Notes: generated from the letters alone by a model not told the origin. DNA of 12,055 bases from Deltaproteobacteria bacterium (GCA_003520425.1 DOUU01000250.1:1-12055), one strand, 5' to 3'. Shown: positions 1 to 8,150, numbered from the stretch's first letter. Program-made: numbers and translations.

Positions 1-542
1 TCCACGAATGCCCGCAGCTCGCGCCGCTGCGGGATGCGATAAAAACCTCCGACCCGCACATTGATGGGATGGATTTCGCGCCCGCCCAGCAGCGCCATGA
101 GATCGTTACCAGCCTTCTTAAGGTCAAGCCCGCGACGGACGATATCGCCGTGCTCGCGCGCCATGTCGATCAGCCCGGCGTAGCCCATGAAGTCGGGCGC
201 GTGCAGCATGTAGATATGCAGGGTATGGCTCTCGATCCACTCTCCGCAGTAGAGCAGCCGGCGCAGGGCACGGAGCGGTCCATCCACTCTCACCCCGAGG
301 GCGTGCTCCATCGCGTGCACGGCACTCATCTGGTAGGCGACGGGACAGATTCCACAGATTCGCGCGGTAATATCCGGCGCCTCCGTGAAGTCGCGCCCGC
401 GCAGCAGCGCCTCGAAAAAGCGGGGCGGCTCGAAGATGTTGAGCTCCGCGCTCTTGACGGCGCCATCGCGCACGATGATCTTGAGGGCGCCTTCGCCCTC
501 GACCCTGGCGAGGTAATCGACCTTGACGGTCCTAACCGCCAT
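1..542 (-). CDS. [NiFe] hydrogenase large (alpha) subunit, group 3b type, C-terminus outside window
   Basis: This encodes the N-terminal 180 residues of the catalytic subunit that carries the Ni-Fe site for reversible H2 oxidation in the cytoplasm. The start at 542 gives [18 protein letters not shown], with the RVEGEG motif of large subunits at residues 13-18. RICGICP at 61-67 supplies the first CxxC pair of Ni ligands (C63, C66). The second, C-terminal CxxC and the maturation-protease site lie beyond base 1. A GAGGAGAG ribosome site (551-558) sits 8 bases before the ATG and supports this start. The gene overlaps the end of the small-subunit gene by 11 bases, so the two are probably translationally coupled. 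It is the last hydrogenase gene seen in the operon. Length and motif spacing are normal as far as visible. The group 3b assignment rests mainly on the neighbouring diaphorase-type subunits. Confidence 0.93.
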   Translation of the reverse strand, partial: MAVRTVKVDYLARVEGEGALKIIVRDGAVKSAELNIFEPPRFFEALLRGRDFTEAPDITARICGICPVAYQMSAVHAMEHALGVRVDGPLRALRRLLYCGEWIESHTLHIYMLHAPDFMGYAGLIDMAREHGDIVRRGLDLKKAGNDLMALLGGREIHPINVRVGGFYRIPQRRELRAFV

Positions 543-1314
543 GGCGTTCGCTCTCCTCGCGAAACGCCGGAGCCGCGGCATTGAAGGTGCGGTAGATGCG
601 TTTGAGCACCTGCTCATCCAGGCCGACTGCGCGCAGTCGGCGACTCAGAGAGACCGAATTCGGCGTCTCCATCGGGCCATAGCAACCGTAGCAGCCGCGC
701 TCATAGGCGGGACATAGTGCGCCGCAGCCGGCGTGCGTGACCGGGCCCAGACAGGCAGTGCCGCGCGCCACCATCACGCAGACGTTGCCGCTGAGCTTGC
801 ATTCGAGGCAGACGCTGTGTGGCGGCGTGACCGGACGGCGCCCGATGAGGAACGCACTGATGACCTCGAGGAGCTGCTGTTTATTGACGGGGCAGCCGCG
901 CAGCTCGAAGTCGACGGTGACGTGATCGGCGATGGCGGTCGAGGTCGCGAGCGTGCGGACATACTCCGGATGCGCGTAGACGGCCGCGGCGTAGGCGCGG
1001 ACATTGGCGAAGTTCCTCAAGGCCTGGATGCCTCCCGCGGTTGCGCACGCGCCGATGGTGATGAGTGTGCGCGAACGGCGGCGCACCTCGTGAATGCGCT
1101 GTGCATCGTGTTCGGTCGTGATCGATCCCTCGACCAGCGCAAGATCGTACCGGCCCTTGAGGTCCGCGCGCGTCGCCTCGGGGAAATAGGCTATCTCGAG
1201 CGCGTCGGCAACCGAGAGCAGCTGCTCCTCGCAGTCGAGCAGAGTCAGCTGACAGCCGTCGCAGGAAGCGAACTTGAAGACGGCGAGCCGGGGCTTGCCT
1301 GCTGCAGTCGCCAT
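532..1314 (-). CDS. [NiFe] hydrogenase small (delta) subunit, group 3b type
   Basis: This is a 260-residue iron-sulfur subunit that passes electrons between the Ni-Fe centre of the large subunit and the FAD/iron-sulfur subunits. Residues C18 and C21 (ASCDGCQ), C90 (IGACATAGG) and C141 (RGCPVN) form the proximal 4Fe-4S set. Eight further cysteines at 169, 172, 179, 188, 197, 201, 208 and 211 can hold two more clusters. There is no twin-arginine signal and no C-terminal membrane anchor, unlike uptake hydrogenases, so the enzyme should be cytoplasmic. The frame is open for 24 codons further upstream, but the ATG at 1314 follows an AAGGAA ribosome site. It also lies one base after the stop of the FAD subunit gene, so I prefer it. 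The family is clear. The subgroup is inferred from the soluble form and the operon. Confidence 0.93.
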   Translation of the reverse strand: MATAAGKPRLAVFKFASCDGCQLTLLDCEEQLLSVADALEIAYFPEATRADLKGRYDLALVEGSITTEHDAQRIHEVRRRSRTLITIGACATAGGIQALRNFANVRAYAAAVYAHPEYVRTLATSTAIADHVTVDFELRGCPVNKQQLLEVISAFLIGRRPVTPPHSVCLECKLSGNVCVMVARGTACLGPVTHAGCGALCPAYERGCYGCYGPMETPNSVSLSRRLRAVGLDEQVLKRIYRTFNAAAPAFREESERHGG

Positions 1315-1315
1315 C

Positions 1316-2200
1316 TCAGAGTTCCTTGTGGGCGAACAGCCCGCGAACCCGATCGTAGCGGAACACGGGGCCGTCGCGGCAGACAAGCACGCTTTGCAAT
1401 TGGCAGCGACCGCAGAGTCCCAGCGCGCACTTCATGTTGCGTTCCATGGACAGGTATATGGCCTCGTGGGGAATACCATGAGCGTGAAGCGCTGCAACCG
1501 TCAGGCGCATCATGACTTCGGGACCACAGACCAAGGCCACAGTGCGCTGCGGCTCGCATTGCGCCCGTGGCACGAGCGTGGTCACGACGCCTACATGACC
1601 GTCCCAGCCGGAGGCGGCGTGGTCGACGGTGACGTGCACTTCGATGCGCTGCCGGCGCGACCAGGACACGATCTCGCGGTGGAAGAGTACGTCATCCGGA
1701 CTGCGACTGCCGTACAGCAGCGTGATGCGGCCGTAGCGTTCCCGTCCGGCAAGGAGCGCATAGAGCACGGGCCGCAGCGGCGCGAGACCCAGGCCGCCGG
1801 CGACGACGAGCACGTCCCCTCCGACCGCCTGTCTGAGTGGCCAGCCGCTTCCAAAGGGACCCCGCAGGCCGATGGCAGCGCCCGGGCGCATCTGCGCGAG
1901 CGCAGTCGATACGGGACCGACGGGACGTATGGTATGGATCAGCCGGTCCATGGCGGCAGGATCGCCGCTCAGACTGATCGGAACCTCGCCGATGCCGAAT
2001 GCGGTCAGCATGTTGAACTGCCCGGGCCGGAAGGACGCACTCTGAGGGATCTGCTCGCGGATCTCCAAGGTCCAGGCGTCGCGGCTGTCGCGCCGTCGGC
2101 TCACGATCCTTCCGAGGCGGGGCAGCCACGGATCAGGGCCGGCTGGCTTGCCTGCCACCCCGGCCGCCGCAGAGGCCGCGCCCTCAGCGGCCATAGACAT
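1316..2200 (-). CDS. FAD/NAD(P)-binding hydrogenase (gamma) subunit with 2Fe-2S tail
   Basis: This is a 294-residue ferredoxin-reductase-type subunit, expected to exchange electrons between NAD(P)(H) and the hydrogenase iron-sulfur chain. RPGQF at 58-62 and EVPISLSGD at 72-80 mark the flavin-binding barrel. [11 protein letters not shown] near 134-144 is the pyridine-nucleotide-binding loop. A VCGPEVMM segment follows in the NAD domain. C258, C263, C266 and C274 (CX4CX2CX7C) match the 2Fe-2S site of PyrK-like subunits. The first 24 residues are Ala/Gly-rich and look unstructured. Two in-frame ATGs (2200 and 2194) are possible starts, and both overlap the end of the preceding cNMP-fold gene (17 or 11 bases). 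The ribosome site is weak, so translation is probably coupled to that gene. In group 3b enzymes this subunit is often called gamma or HydG; other PyrK-like reductases share the fold, but the neighbours make hydrogenase the clear choice. Confidence 0.92.
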   Translation of the reverse strand: MSMAAEGAASAAAGVAGKPAGPDPWLPRLGRIVSRRRDSRDAWTLEIREQIPQSASFRPGQFNMLTAFGIGEVPISLSGDPAAMDRLIHTIRPVGPVSTALAQMRPGAAIGLRGPFGSGWPLRQAVGGDVLVVAGGLGLAPLRPVLYALLAGRERYGRITLLYGSRSPDDVLFHREIVSWSRRQRIEVHVTVDHAASGWDGHVGVVTTLVPRAQCEPQRTVALVCGPEVMMRLTVAALHAHGIPHEAIYLSMERNMKCALGLCGRCQLQSVLVCRDGPVFRYDRVRGLFAHKEL

Positions 2201-2639
2201 CGAGAATCTGCAATCGCGTCGCGTGCAGTCGCTGGACGAGGATGGCTACTACGCGCTTCATCATCTCGTAGCCGAGATCGTGATCCGACTCGCATTTCGT
2301 GCGCAGACAGCCCCCATCGATCGCGATGGCGCGCGTGAGCTCGAGCGCCTGCGCGTCGTACTGCGAGCGATACGGCGAGATGAGCCACGATACGCCGACG
2401 ATGTCCCCGGCGCCGAGTGTCTGGAAGGTCAGCGCGCCGTGACCGGGCGCTGCGATCTCGAGGGCGACGCGGCCATGGCGCACAAGATAGAACTCGTTGG
2501 CCGGCTCATCGTGGCGGATCAGGTACTGCTTGGCTTCGAAGCGCACGTTCTTGGCACAGCCGGAGACCAGCGCGATGAAGCGCTCATCGAGTCCGGCAAA
2601 GAACGGATGCTCGCGGATGATTCCTTCGAGGCCTTCCAT
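2184..2639 (-). CDS. Stand-alone cyclic-nucleotide-binding-fold protein in the hydrogenase operon
   Basis: This is a 151-residue protein made almost only of a Crp-like effector domain. The N-terminal helix (LREHPFFAGL-like, residues 7-18) and the beta roll (EFYLVRHGRVALEI, 49-62, and a TLGAGDIVG turn, 74-82) are typical. Residues 120-145 can form the C helix. There is no DNA-binding helix-turn-helix, so it is not a classical transcription factor. The phosphate-binding cassette is altered: by my alignment the positions of the cAMP-contacting Glu and Arg of E. coli CRP carry Val83 and Tyr94, and the Ser position carries Asp95. Binding of cAMP in the usual way is therefore doubtful. The gene starts 11 bases after the iron-sulfur subunit stop and overlaps the FAD subunit gene. 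I infer that it regulates or assembles the hydrogenase, perhaps by sensing another ligand. The fold is clear, the role unknown. Confidence 0.85.
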   Translation of the reverse strand: MEGLEGIIREHPFFAGLDERFIALVSGCAKNVRFEAKQYLIRHDEPANEFYLVRHGRVALEIAAPGHGALTFQTLGAGDIVGVSWLISPYRSQYDAQALELTRAIAIDGGCLRTKCESDHDLGYEMMKRVVAILVQRLHATRLQILDVYGR

Positions 2640-2650
2640 TGTGCGTGCCC

Positions 2651-3832
2651 CTAGCGCTGTTTCACTGGGGTAATGCCCCCGGCAGCCGATTCCCCGGATG
2701 GCTCAGCTGCGCTTGGGCGCTCGGATTCACGAATCGCCCGCACCTCTTCGGCGATATCGATACCGACCGGGCACCAGGTGATGCAGCGGCCGCAGCCGAC
2801 GCAGCCCGATGAGCCGAACTGGTCGAACCAGCTTGCGAGTTTGTGCGTGATCCACTGGCGGTAGCGCGAGCGGGTGCTCGTACGTACGCTGCCGCCGTGA
2901 ATGTATGAGAAATCGCTCGTGAAGCAGGAATCCCAGCGGCGCGAGCGGGAGAATTCGAGTCCCGCGAGATCGCTGCTGTCCTGTACAGACGTACAAAAGC
3001 AGGTCGGGCACACCATGGTGCAGTTGCCGCAGGCCAGGCAGCGCTCGGCGACCTCATCCCAACGCGGATGATCAAGATTGTGCTGCAACAGCTCCTTGAC
3101 ATCGTCCGCCTGCATCTCACGGCCCATGGAAGCTGCCGTGCGGGCGACGATCGCCGCTGCCGCGGCAACCTCCTGGCTCTGCGCTTCACGATGTGGCAGT
3201 GCTGAGAGCAGCTTCCGGCCGGCCTCGGATCCTGCCGCCACGATGTAGAGGGGTTCACCGCCCTCGGCGATTTCCGTCAGTGCAAGGTCGAATCCGGAGT
3301 CGACCTTCGGTCCTGCATTCATGGATACACAGAAGCAGGTGCCGCCCGCCTGCGAGCAATTGAGGGCGACAATGAAGGCGCCGTTGCGCCGGGCTTGGTA
3401 GTGCAGGTCGGCATGCGCGCCGCCGAGCAAGACCCGGTCCTGCACTGCAATCGCCCTGAGCTCGCAGGCACGCACGCCGATGAAGGCGAATCGTTCCGGC
3501 ACCGCCCGCTCGGGTTCGACGCTCATCCGGTCATCTTCCCGGCGAGCACGCCACAACGGTTGCAGCGGCGGGTGCAGATACTTCTTCCAAGAATGAGGCC
3601 CGACCGCGTACCCGAAGCGGGCGTCATTGCTGCGGCGCACGAGCCGGTAGTGCCCTCCGTCCTGCTCATCCTTCCAACCTCGCGGCAACTCGCTCACCGC
3701 GCCGATATCGTCGTAGACAATGGCACCGTCGCGAACGACCGGACCCACGACACGATAGCCTTGATTCTTAAGCTCATCGAACAGAGCTTGAAGTCCGCCG
3801 AGGGTGATTGCTGCGAGTGGAGCGCTCTCCAT
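2651..3832 (-). CDS. 4Fe-4S electron-transfer (beta) subunit of group 3b hydrogenase
   Basis: This 393-residue subunit resembles the sulfhydrogenase beta subunit (HydB family), which wires the FAD subunit to the hydrogenase dimer. Two ferredoxin-like Cys sets are visible: C265, C268, C271, C275 ([12 protein letters not shown]) and C344, C347, C350, C354 ([12 protein letters not shown]). Further cysteines occur at 123, 159, 166, 168, 278, 280 and 303, including two copies of TCFC at 165-168 and 277-280, so other clusters or a structural site are possible. The N-terminal 250 residues are the family's own domain. The last 25 residues are Ser/Ala/Glu-rich and probably disordered. The ATG at 3832 has only a weak ribosome site but no better in-frame start is near. 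It follows the SpoIIAA-like gene by 85 bases and heads the tightly packed hydrogenase genes. In archaeal sulfhydrogenases this subunit is linked to sulfur reduction; that activity cannot be read from sequence here. Confidence 0.92.
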   Translation of the reverse strand: MESAPLAAITLGGLQALFDELKNQGYRVVGPVVRDGAIVYDDIGAVSELPRGWKDEQDGGHYRLVRRSNDARFGYAVGPHSWKKYLHPPLQPLWRARREDDRMSVEPERAVPERFAFIGVRACELRAIAVQDRVLLGGAHADLHYQARRNGAFIVALNCSQAGGTCFCVSMNAGPKVDSGFDLALTEIAEGGEPLYIVAAGSEAGRKLLSALPHREAQSQEVAAAAAIVARTAASMGREMQADDVKELLQHNLDHPRWDEVAERCLACGNCTMVCPTCFCTSVQDSSDLAGLEFSRSRRWDSCFTSDFSYIHGGSVRTSTRSRYRQWITHKLASWFDQFGSSGCVGCGRCITWCPVGIDIAEEVRAIRESERPSAAEPSGESAAGGITPVKQR

Positions 3833-3917
3833 GGCTCAATAGTCCCATTTCCTCAACGGCTAGCTGCTGACGAAAACGGTGCGCGCCATGACGGGTGCCT
3901 GAATGCGAGTCCGCGCC

Positions 3918-4298
3918 TTACGATTCGGCCGGCGCAAGCTCCTCACCGATCCAGGCGCGCGCTCGAGCGGCTTCTGACGTGGTGAATGTCCGTACCTCAC
4001 CGGGCATCAGAAAGCTGAACGCGCGCACCGTATGCCGAACCCATTCGACATCAGTGACCACAGCAATGCGCGCCCAGCGGGTAAGGTGCTCGACGCCGAG
4101 CCTGAAGTCTTCCCAGATCGCGCTCGGCTCGATGCTGAACCCAGATCCGGTCTCGTAGTAGAGGCGCAGTTTGGGATGCGCCTTCAGAGCAGCGGTTACG
4201 ACGGGTACGAGAACGGTGTCGTACTCAAGTCTCGTGACACGCCCGCTGCAGACAACGGCGATGACATTGCCTGGAAAGTCTCTTAATACTTCAATCAC
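3918..4298 (-). CDS. SpoIIAA-like (STAS-fold) small protein
   Basis: This is a 126-residue soluble protein of the SpoIIAA-like family (Pfam SpoIIAA-like type). Features seen are an N-terminal beta strand pair (NVIAVVCSGRVT, 11-22), the conserved core AIWEDFRLGVEHL (60-72), then ARIAVVTD-EWVR (76-88) and the FLMPGEVRTF segment (96-105). Family members are common in proteobacterial stress and lipid-related loci, but their biochemical role is not settled. It lacks an obvious SpoIIAA phosphorylation-site context, so I do not call it an anti-sigma antagonist. The start is a GTG at 4298, supported by an AGGAG ribosome site 5 bases upstream. It is the first gene on this strand next to the divergent region and lies 85 bases before the hydrogenase genes. 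I infer that it is either co-transcribed with them or forms its own short transcript. Confidence 0.85.
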   Translation of the reverse strand: MIEVLRDFPGNVIAVVCSGRVTRLEYDTVLVPVVTAALKAHPKLRLYYETGSGFSIEPSAIWEDFRLGVEHLTRWARIAVVTDVEWVRHTVRAFSFLMPGEVRTFTTSEAARARAWIGEELAPAES

Positions 4299-4303
4299 AA
4301 AAA

Positions 4304-4308
4304 CTCCT
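4304..4308 (-). promoter_or_regulatory. Ribosome binding site fixing the GTG start of the SpoIIAA-like gene
   Basis: AGGAG on the minus strand stands 5 bases before the GTG at 4298. No ATG with a comparable site is present nearby in this frame, so this site decides the unusual start codon. Confidence 0.7.
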
Positions 4309-4340
4309 GCCGGCTCGGGTGCCGCCGTTCACCAAGCGCA

Positions 4341-4375
4341 GTATTGCGCGACTTCGGACCTGCACATGGCAATAC
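4341..4375. repeat. Spaced inverted repeat in the divergent region
   Basis: GTATTGC and GCAATAC are exact 7-base complements separated by 21 bases, so the half-site centres lie 28 bases apart. The left arm is also part of a smaller GCGCA-GTAT-TGCGC symmetry. Operator, hairpin or chance are all possible; the spacing favours neither a tight hairpin nor a simple dimer site. Confidence 0.4.
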
Positions 4376-4525
4376 GTGAATACCGCACGCGCGGTCAGCA
4401 CATGCATTGCGACAATCAGGCAGCCGCGCTAGCGCTGGCGCTGCCGCGGACAATACGGATGGAGCTCGAGGAGTGAGCGTGCGACAAAGCACGAGCGAGG
4501 TTTAGCGAGCCAGGAGCGCGCGCAA

Positions 4526-6949
4526 ATGCCCGAAGTCGTGTGGTTTGAGTCCGTAGGACGCGGTGATGTCGCGCGGGTCGGCGGCAAGAATGCCTCGCTG
4601 GGCGAGATGATCTCCCGCCTGGCAACCGAGGGCGTGAGAGTGCCGCCCGGATTCGCCACGACAGCGGATGCCTATCGGCGGTTCCTCGAGGCAAACCACT
4701 TGGCGGAACCCATCTCGAATGCCTTGAACGAGCTTGCCGCAGGCAAGGCGACCCTCGCCGAGGCTGGCCAGTCGATCCGGCGCGCATTTCTGCGCGGGGA
4801 ATGGCCGCGCGAGACCGCGGAGGCCATCGCCGCCGCGTACCGCGAGCTCTCCCGCCGCCTCGGCGAGACGGACCCCGATGTCGCCGTGCGCTCGAGCGCT
4901 ACGGCCGAGGATCTGCCTGACGCGAGTTTTGCCGGGCAACAGGAAACCTATCTCAACATTCGCGGTGAGGCCGCACTGCTCGATGCCTGCCGGCGATGCT
5001 ATGCGTCGCTCTTTACCGATCGCGCCATCAGCTACCGTCAGGCCAAGGGCTTCGACCACCTCAAAGTCGCCCTCTCGATCGGAGTCCAGAAGATGGTGCG
5101 CGCCGACAAGGCGGGCGCCGGCGTCATGTTCTCCATCGATACGGAGACCGGCTTCGGCAAGGTCGTCATTATCAATGCCGCGTGGGGACTCGGGGAGAAC
5201 GTCGTCCAGGGCACCGTTGATCCGGATGAGTACGAGGTGTTCAAGCCGCTGCTCGCCGATAAGCGCCTCTTGCCCATCATCGAGAAGACCCTCGGCAGCA
5301 AGCAACGCAAGATGATCTACGAGGCCGGACCGGCTCCCACACGAAACGTGCCGACATCGCGGATTGAACGAGAGTCCTATGTGCTCTCCGATGCCGAGAT
5401 CCTCGATCTCGCGCGCTCGGCGTGTCTCATCGAGACACACTATGGCCAGCCGATGGACATGGAATGGGCCAAGGATGGCGTGACGGGGCAGCTGTTCGTG
5501 GTGCAGGCGCGTCCGGAGACCGTGCAGTCGCGCCGCGAGACGACGGCCTTGCGCACTTACTCGATAAGGTCGAAGGGACGGAAGCTCGCCGCGGGGATCG
5601 CGATCGGTGAGGCGGTGGTTGCGGGCCGCGTGTGTCTCATCGCGAGCCCGCAGGAGATCGACCGCTTCGTCGATGGCGCGGTACTGGTCACTCACTCGAC
5701 CGATCCGGACTGGGTGCCCATCATGAAGCGCGCCGCAGCGATTGTCACCGACCACGGGGGACGAACATCACATGCGGCGATCGTCAGTCGTGAGCTCGGA
5801 GTGCCGGCGATTGTCGGCACGGGAAACGCGACGCGCATCCTCCACGATGAACAGGAGGTCACCGTTTCTTGCGCCGAGGGCGATCAGGGCTTCATCTATG
5901 AGGGTCGCGCGGAGTACGAGAGCCGCGACATCGCTCTCTCGGCAATTCCTCGCACACGCACGCGCATCATGCTCAATCTCGCCAATCCTGCGGCAGCCTT
6001 CCGCTGGTGGCGGCTACCGGCGGACGGCGTCGGGCTGGCGCGTATGGAATTCGTGGTGAATAACTCCATCAAGATCCATCCGATGGCGCTCGTCCACTTC
6101 GACCAGCTCGCTGATCGAACGGCACGTGAGCGCATCGTCGAGCTCACGCGCGGCTATAGCGATAAGACGGAGTATTTCGTCGACCGCCTTGCCCGCGGGC
6201 TCGGGCGGATTGCTGCGGCGTTTCACCCGCAGCCGGTGATCGTGCGCTTGAGTGATTTCAAGACCAACGAGTATGCCAATCTGATCGGGGGCGCCCAATT
6301 CGAGCCGCAGGAAGAGAATCCGATGCTCGGCTTCCGCGGTGCCTCGCGCTATTACTCCCCGCGCTACCGGGAGGGATTTGCACTTGAGTGTCGCGCGCTG
6401 AAAAAACTACGCGAGCAGATGGGATTCACGAACGTCGTGGTGATGGTGCCGTTCTGCAGATCCGTCAAGGAAGCAGACCGGGTGCTCGAGGTCATGGCGC
6501 AGAACGGTCTCAAGCGGGGCGAGCACGGCCTCGAAGTCTATGTCATGTGCGAGATTCCCTCGAACGTGATCCTCGCCCGCCAGTTCGCTGAGCGCTTCGA
6601 CGGCTTCTCGATCGGCAGCAACGATCTGACTCAGCTCACCCTCGGAGTAGATCGGGATTCGGAGGAGCTGGCCGGGCTGTTCGACGAGCAGGACGAGGCC
6701 GTCAAATGGATGATCCGCCGCGTCATCGAGGTGGCGCACGAAGGGCGCGCCAAGGTAGGGCTCTGCGGCCAGGCACCGAGCGACCATCCGGATTTCGGGG
6801 CGTTTCTTGTCGACTGCGGCATCGACTCGATTTCCGTGAGCCCCGATAGCTTTGTGGCGGTCAAGCGGAAGGTGGCGGCAGCCGAGGACAGAGCAGTGAA
6901 GCAGTTGGAACCTCGTATGCCGGTCAGCGACAGGCATGGCGCCAAGTGA
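4526..6949 (+). CDS. ppsA: Phosphoenolpyruvate synthase (pyruvate, water dikinase)
   Basis: This 807-residue enzyme (EC 2.7.9.2) converts pyruvate and ATP to phosphoenolpyruvate, AMP and phosphate in the cytoplasm, feeding gluconeogenesis. The N-terminal ATP-binding domain begins with GGKNASLGEM (residues 19-28) and contains VRSSATAEDLPDASFAGQQET near 120-140. The swivelling phosphohistidine domain carries GGRTSHAAIV with catalytic His416. The C-terminal TIM barrel has the pyruvate site, including SIGSNDLTQLTLGVDRD near 694-710 and GLCGQAP with catalytic Cys747. These positions agree with E. coli PpsA (His421, Cys751; 792 residues). Thr414 sits two residues before the His, as at the regulatory Thr of E. 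coli PpsA, so control by a PpsR-type kinase/phosphorylase is possible though no such gene is in the window. AGGAG at 4512-4516 supports the start. Pyruvate phosphate dikinase is less likely because the length and barrel motifs fit PpsA. Confidence 0.96.
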   Translation: MPEVVWFESVGRGDVARVGGKNASLGEMISRLATEGVRVPPGFATTADAYRRFLEANHLAEPISNALNELAAGKATLAEAGQSIRRAFLRGEWPRETAEAIAAAYRELSRRLGETDPDVAVRSSATAEDLPDASFAGQQETYLNIRGEAALLDACRRCYASLFTDRAISYRQAKGFDHLKVALSIGVQKMVRADKAGAGVMFSIDTETGFGKVVIINAAWGLGENVVQGTVDPDEYEVFKPLLADKRLLPIIEKTLGSKQRKMIYEAGPAPTRNVPTSRIERESYVLSDAEILDLARSACLIETHYGQPMDMEWAKDGVTGQLFVVQARPETVQSRRETTALRTYSIRSKGRKLAAGIAIGEAVVAGRVCLIASPQEIDRFVDGAVLVTHSTDPDWVPIMKRAAAIVTDHGGRTSHAAIVSRELGVPAIVGTGNATRILHDEQEVTVSCAEGDQGFIYEGRAEYESRDIALSAIPRTRTRIMLNLANPAAAFRWWRLPADGVGLARMEFVVNNSIKIHPMALVHFDQLADRTARERIVELTRGYSDKTEYFVDRLARGLGRIAAAFHPQPVIVRLSDFKTNEYANLIGGAQFEPQEENPMLGFRGASRYYSPRYREGFALECRALKKLREQMGFTNVVVMVPFCRSVKEADRVLEVMAQNGLKRGEHGLEVYVMCEIPSNVILARQFAERFDGFSIGSNDLTQLTLGVDRDSEELAGLFDEQDEAVKWMIRRVIEVAHEGRAKVGLCGQAPSDHPDFGAFLVDCGIDSISVSPDSFVAVKRKVAAAEDRAVKQLEPRMPVSDRHGAK

Positions 6950-7056
6950 CACGGGTTATGCTTACGCAGCGGTACTATGGCGCGTGGCCAGCTCTTGGAG
7001 ATCAACAATAGGTACGCCATTGATCGCGACAGCGCTTGCCGATTTGAAGGTATGCA

Positions 7057-8142
7057 ATGACTGACATCGGGATCTCAACTGCAGGCTGGCGAGAGGCAAT
7101 TCTTGTGCTATGCGCTGTGGCGCTGCTCTGCTGCGGCATGCTGCGACGTTTCCGGGCCCCGCGCTCGCTGTTTTGGGGTGCAAGTCTACTTTTCCTGATC
7201 ACCGCCGTGTTCCCCCGGTCCAGCAATCCGCTCGGGCAATGGTTGTTCGTGGGATCCCACGGCTTGCGGGTCCCTGCTCAGGTGTTCGGTATCGCCTGGT
7301 GGGTGCTCGGTGCATGGCTGGCCAAGAGCCTGTTTGATCTCATCCTGCGGCGGACAGTCTTTCCGAACGATAACGTACCGCACGCTCGCCGGTTATTCGC
7401 GGACCTGGCGTCCGCGCTGATCTATGTCGTCGCGTTTGTCGGCATCATCGACACCGTGTTCAAGGAGTCTCTATCAGGCGTCCTCGCTACCTCTGGTGTC
7501 CTCGCCATCGTGTTGGCACTGGCGCTTCAGAACACGCTCGCGGATGTGTTCTCCGGCCTTGCCATCAACATCGAGCGTCCCTTTGCGGCGGGCGATTGGA
7601 TTACCGTGACGGACGGCATCGAGGGTCAGGTCATCGAGATCAATTGGCGAGCGACGCGCGTCAAGAACTGCGCGAACGACATGGTCGTCGTGCCTAATAG
7701 CGTTATCGCGAAGGCGGTCGTCACCAATCACAGCCGCTTGAGCGAGCCGAAGATGGTGGTCACGCGAGTGAGCGTGGATTGGAGGGTGACCCCGGCAAGG
7801 GTAACTGAGATGTTGCTCAGGGCTGCGACCCGTGCACTCGGCAGCTCATCAGCAACCGAGTCGACCGCGTGTGCGTGCCGATTTGCCGACGCGGTGATCG
7901 AGTACGACTTGACGGTTCCGGCGGAGTCGTACATGCAGATGTGGCGCGTGCAGACACGGATCATCGAAGAGATCGCAGCGGTATTTCGCGGCGAGGGCAT
8001 CGGAATAGGCAGCGCCGTGACGGACGTCCGCCTCATCCAAGGTGCAAGCGCAGCGACCGCACCTCGACCGTCCAGCGAGAGCTCAGTCTCGGTAGGCGGG
8101 GACGGTCAAGCGGAGCGCGGTGAAGCTAAGCGCGTCGGTTGA
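7057..8142 (+). CDS. MscS-family mechanosensitive ion channel
   Basis: This is a 361-residue inner-membrane protein. Hydrophobic segments lie at about 13-29, 38-53, 71-95, 115-137 and 141-168. The last is the pore-lining helix, running into the conserved LALQNTLADVFSG (155-167) and NIERPFAAGDWI (171-182) region. The following beta domain holds the IEGQVIEINWRATRV and MVVVPNS signatures (188-215). The pore helix has fewer glycines than E. coli MscS and more Ala/Leu, as in many larger MscS relatives, so gating may differ. The last 35 residues are a Ser/Ala/Gly-rich polar tail. There is no attached cyclic-nucleotide domain. A GAAGG site 6 bases before the ATG supports the start. It follows ppsA by 107 bases in the same direction with no visible terminator, so read-through is possible. 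Likely role: releasing small solutes when membrane tension rises. Confidence 0.9.
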   Translation: MTDIGISTAGWREAILVLCAVALLCCGMLRRFRAPRSLFWGASLLFLITAVFPRSSNPLGQWLFVGSHGLRVPAQVFGIAWWVLGAWLAKSLFDLILRRTVFPNDNVPHARRLFADLASALIYVVAFVGIIDTVFKESLSGVLATSGVLAIVLALALQNTLADVFSGLAINIERPFAAGDWITVTDGIEGQVIEINWRATRVKNCANDMVVVPNSVIAKAVVTNHSRLSEPKMVVTRVSVDWRVTPARVTEMLLRAATRALGSSSATESTACACRFADAVIEYDLTVPAESYMQMWRVQTRIIEEIAAVFRGEGIGIGSAVTDVRLIQGASAATAPRPSSESSVSVGGDGQAERGEAKRVG

Positions 8143-8150
8143 GATCGCGT

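Larger units (their letters stand above)
4299..4525. promoter_or_regulatory. Divergent control region between hydrogenase operon and ppsA
   Basis: This 227-base gap separates two outward-reading genes and so should hold promoters for both. I found no convincing sigma-70 or sigma-54 hexamers and no FNR-type TTGAT-N4-ATCAA site. It does hold several symmetric elements: GTATTGC at 4341-4347 with its exact complement GCAATAC at 4369-4375; GCGCA/TGCGC flanking GTAT at 4336-4349; ACCGC/GCGGT at 4382-4395; and a perfect 10-base palindrome at 4426-4435. The ppsA ribosome site AGGAG is at 4512-4516. No long ORF in it looks like a gene. That it controls both directions is inferred from layout only. Confidence 0.6.

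Noticed and set aside
733..2338. Long plus-strand open frames opposite the hydrogenase small and FAD subunit genes
   Set aside because: Their translations are Arg/Ala/Asp-rich with no domain pattern. They are the expected by-product of GC-rich coding DNA on the other strand.
3833..3860. GGGACT-containing stretch before the hydrogenase beta gene, resembling half a DosR-type site
   Set aside because: Only one half matches; the second half does not, and six bases can match by chance.
4366..4425. Sigma-54 or FNR-type promoter elements in the divergent gap
   Set aside because: TGGCA occurs at 4367 but the matching TTGC element is not at the needed spacing, and no FNR palindrome is present.
4502..5755. 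417-codon minus-strand open frame opposite ppsA
   Set aside because: It lies wholly against a clearly conserved PEP synthase and shows no recognisable motif, so it is a shadow frame.
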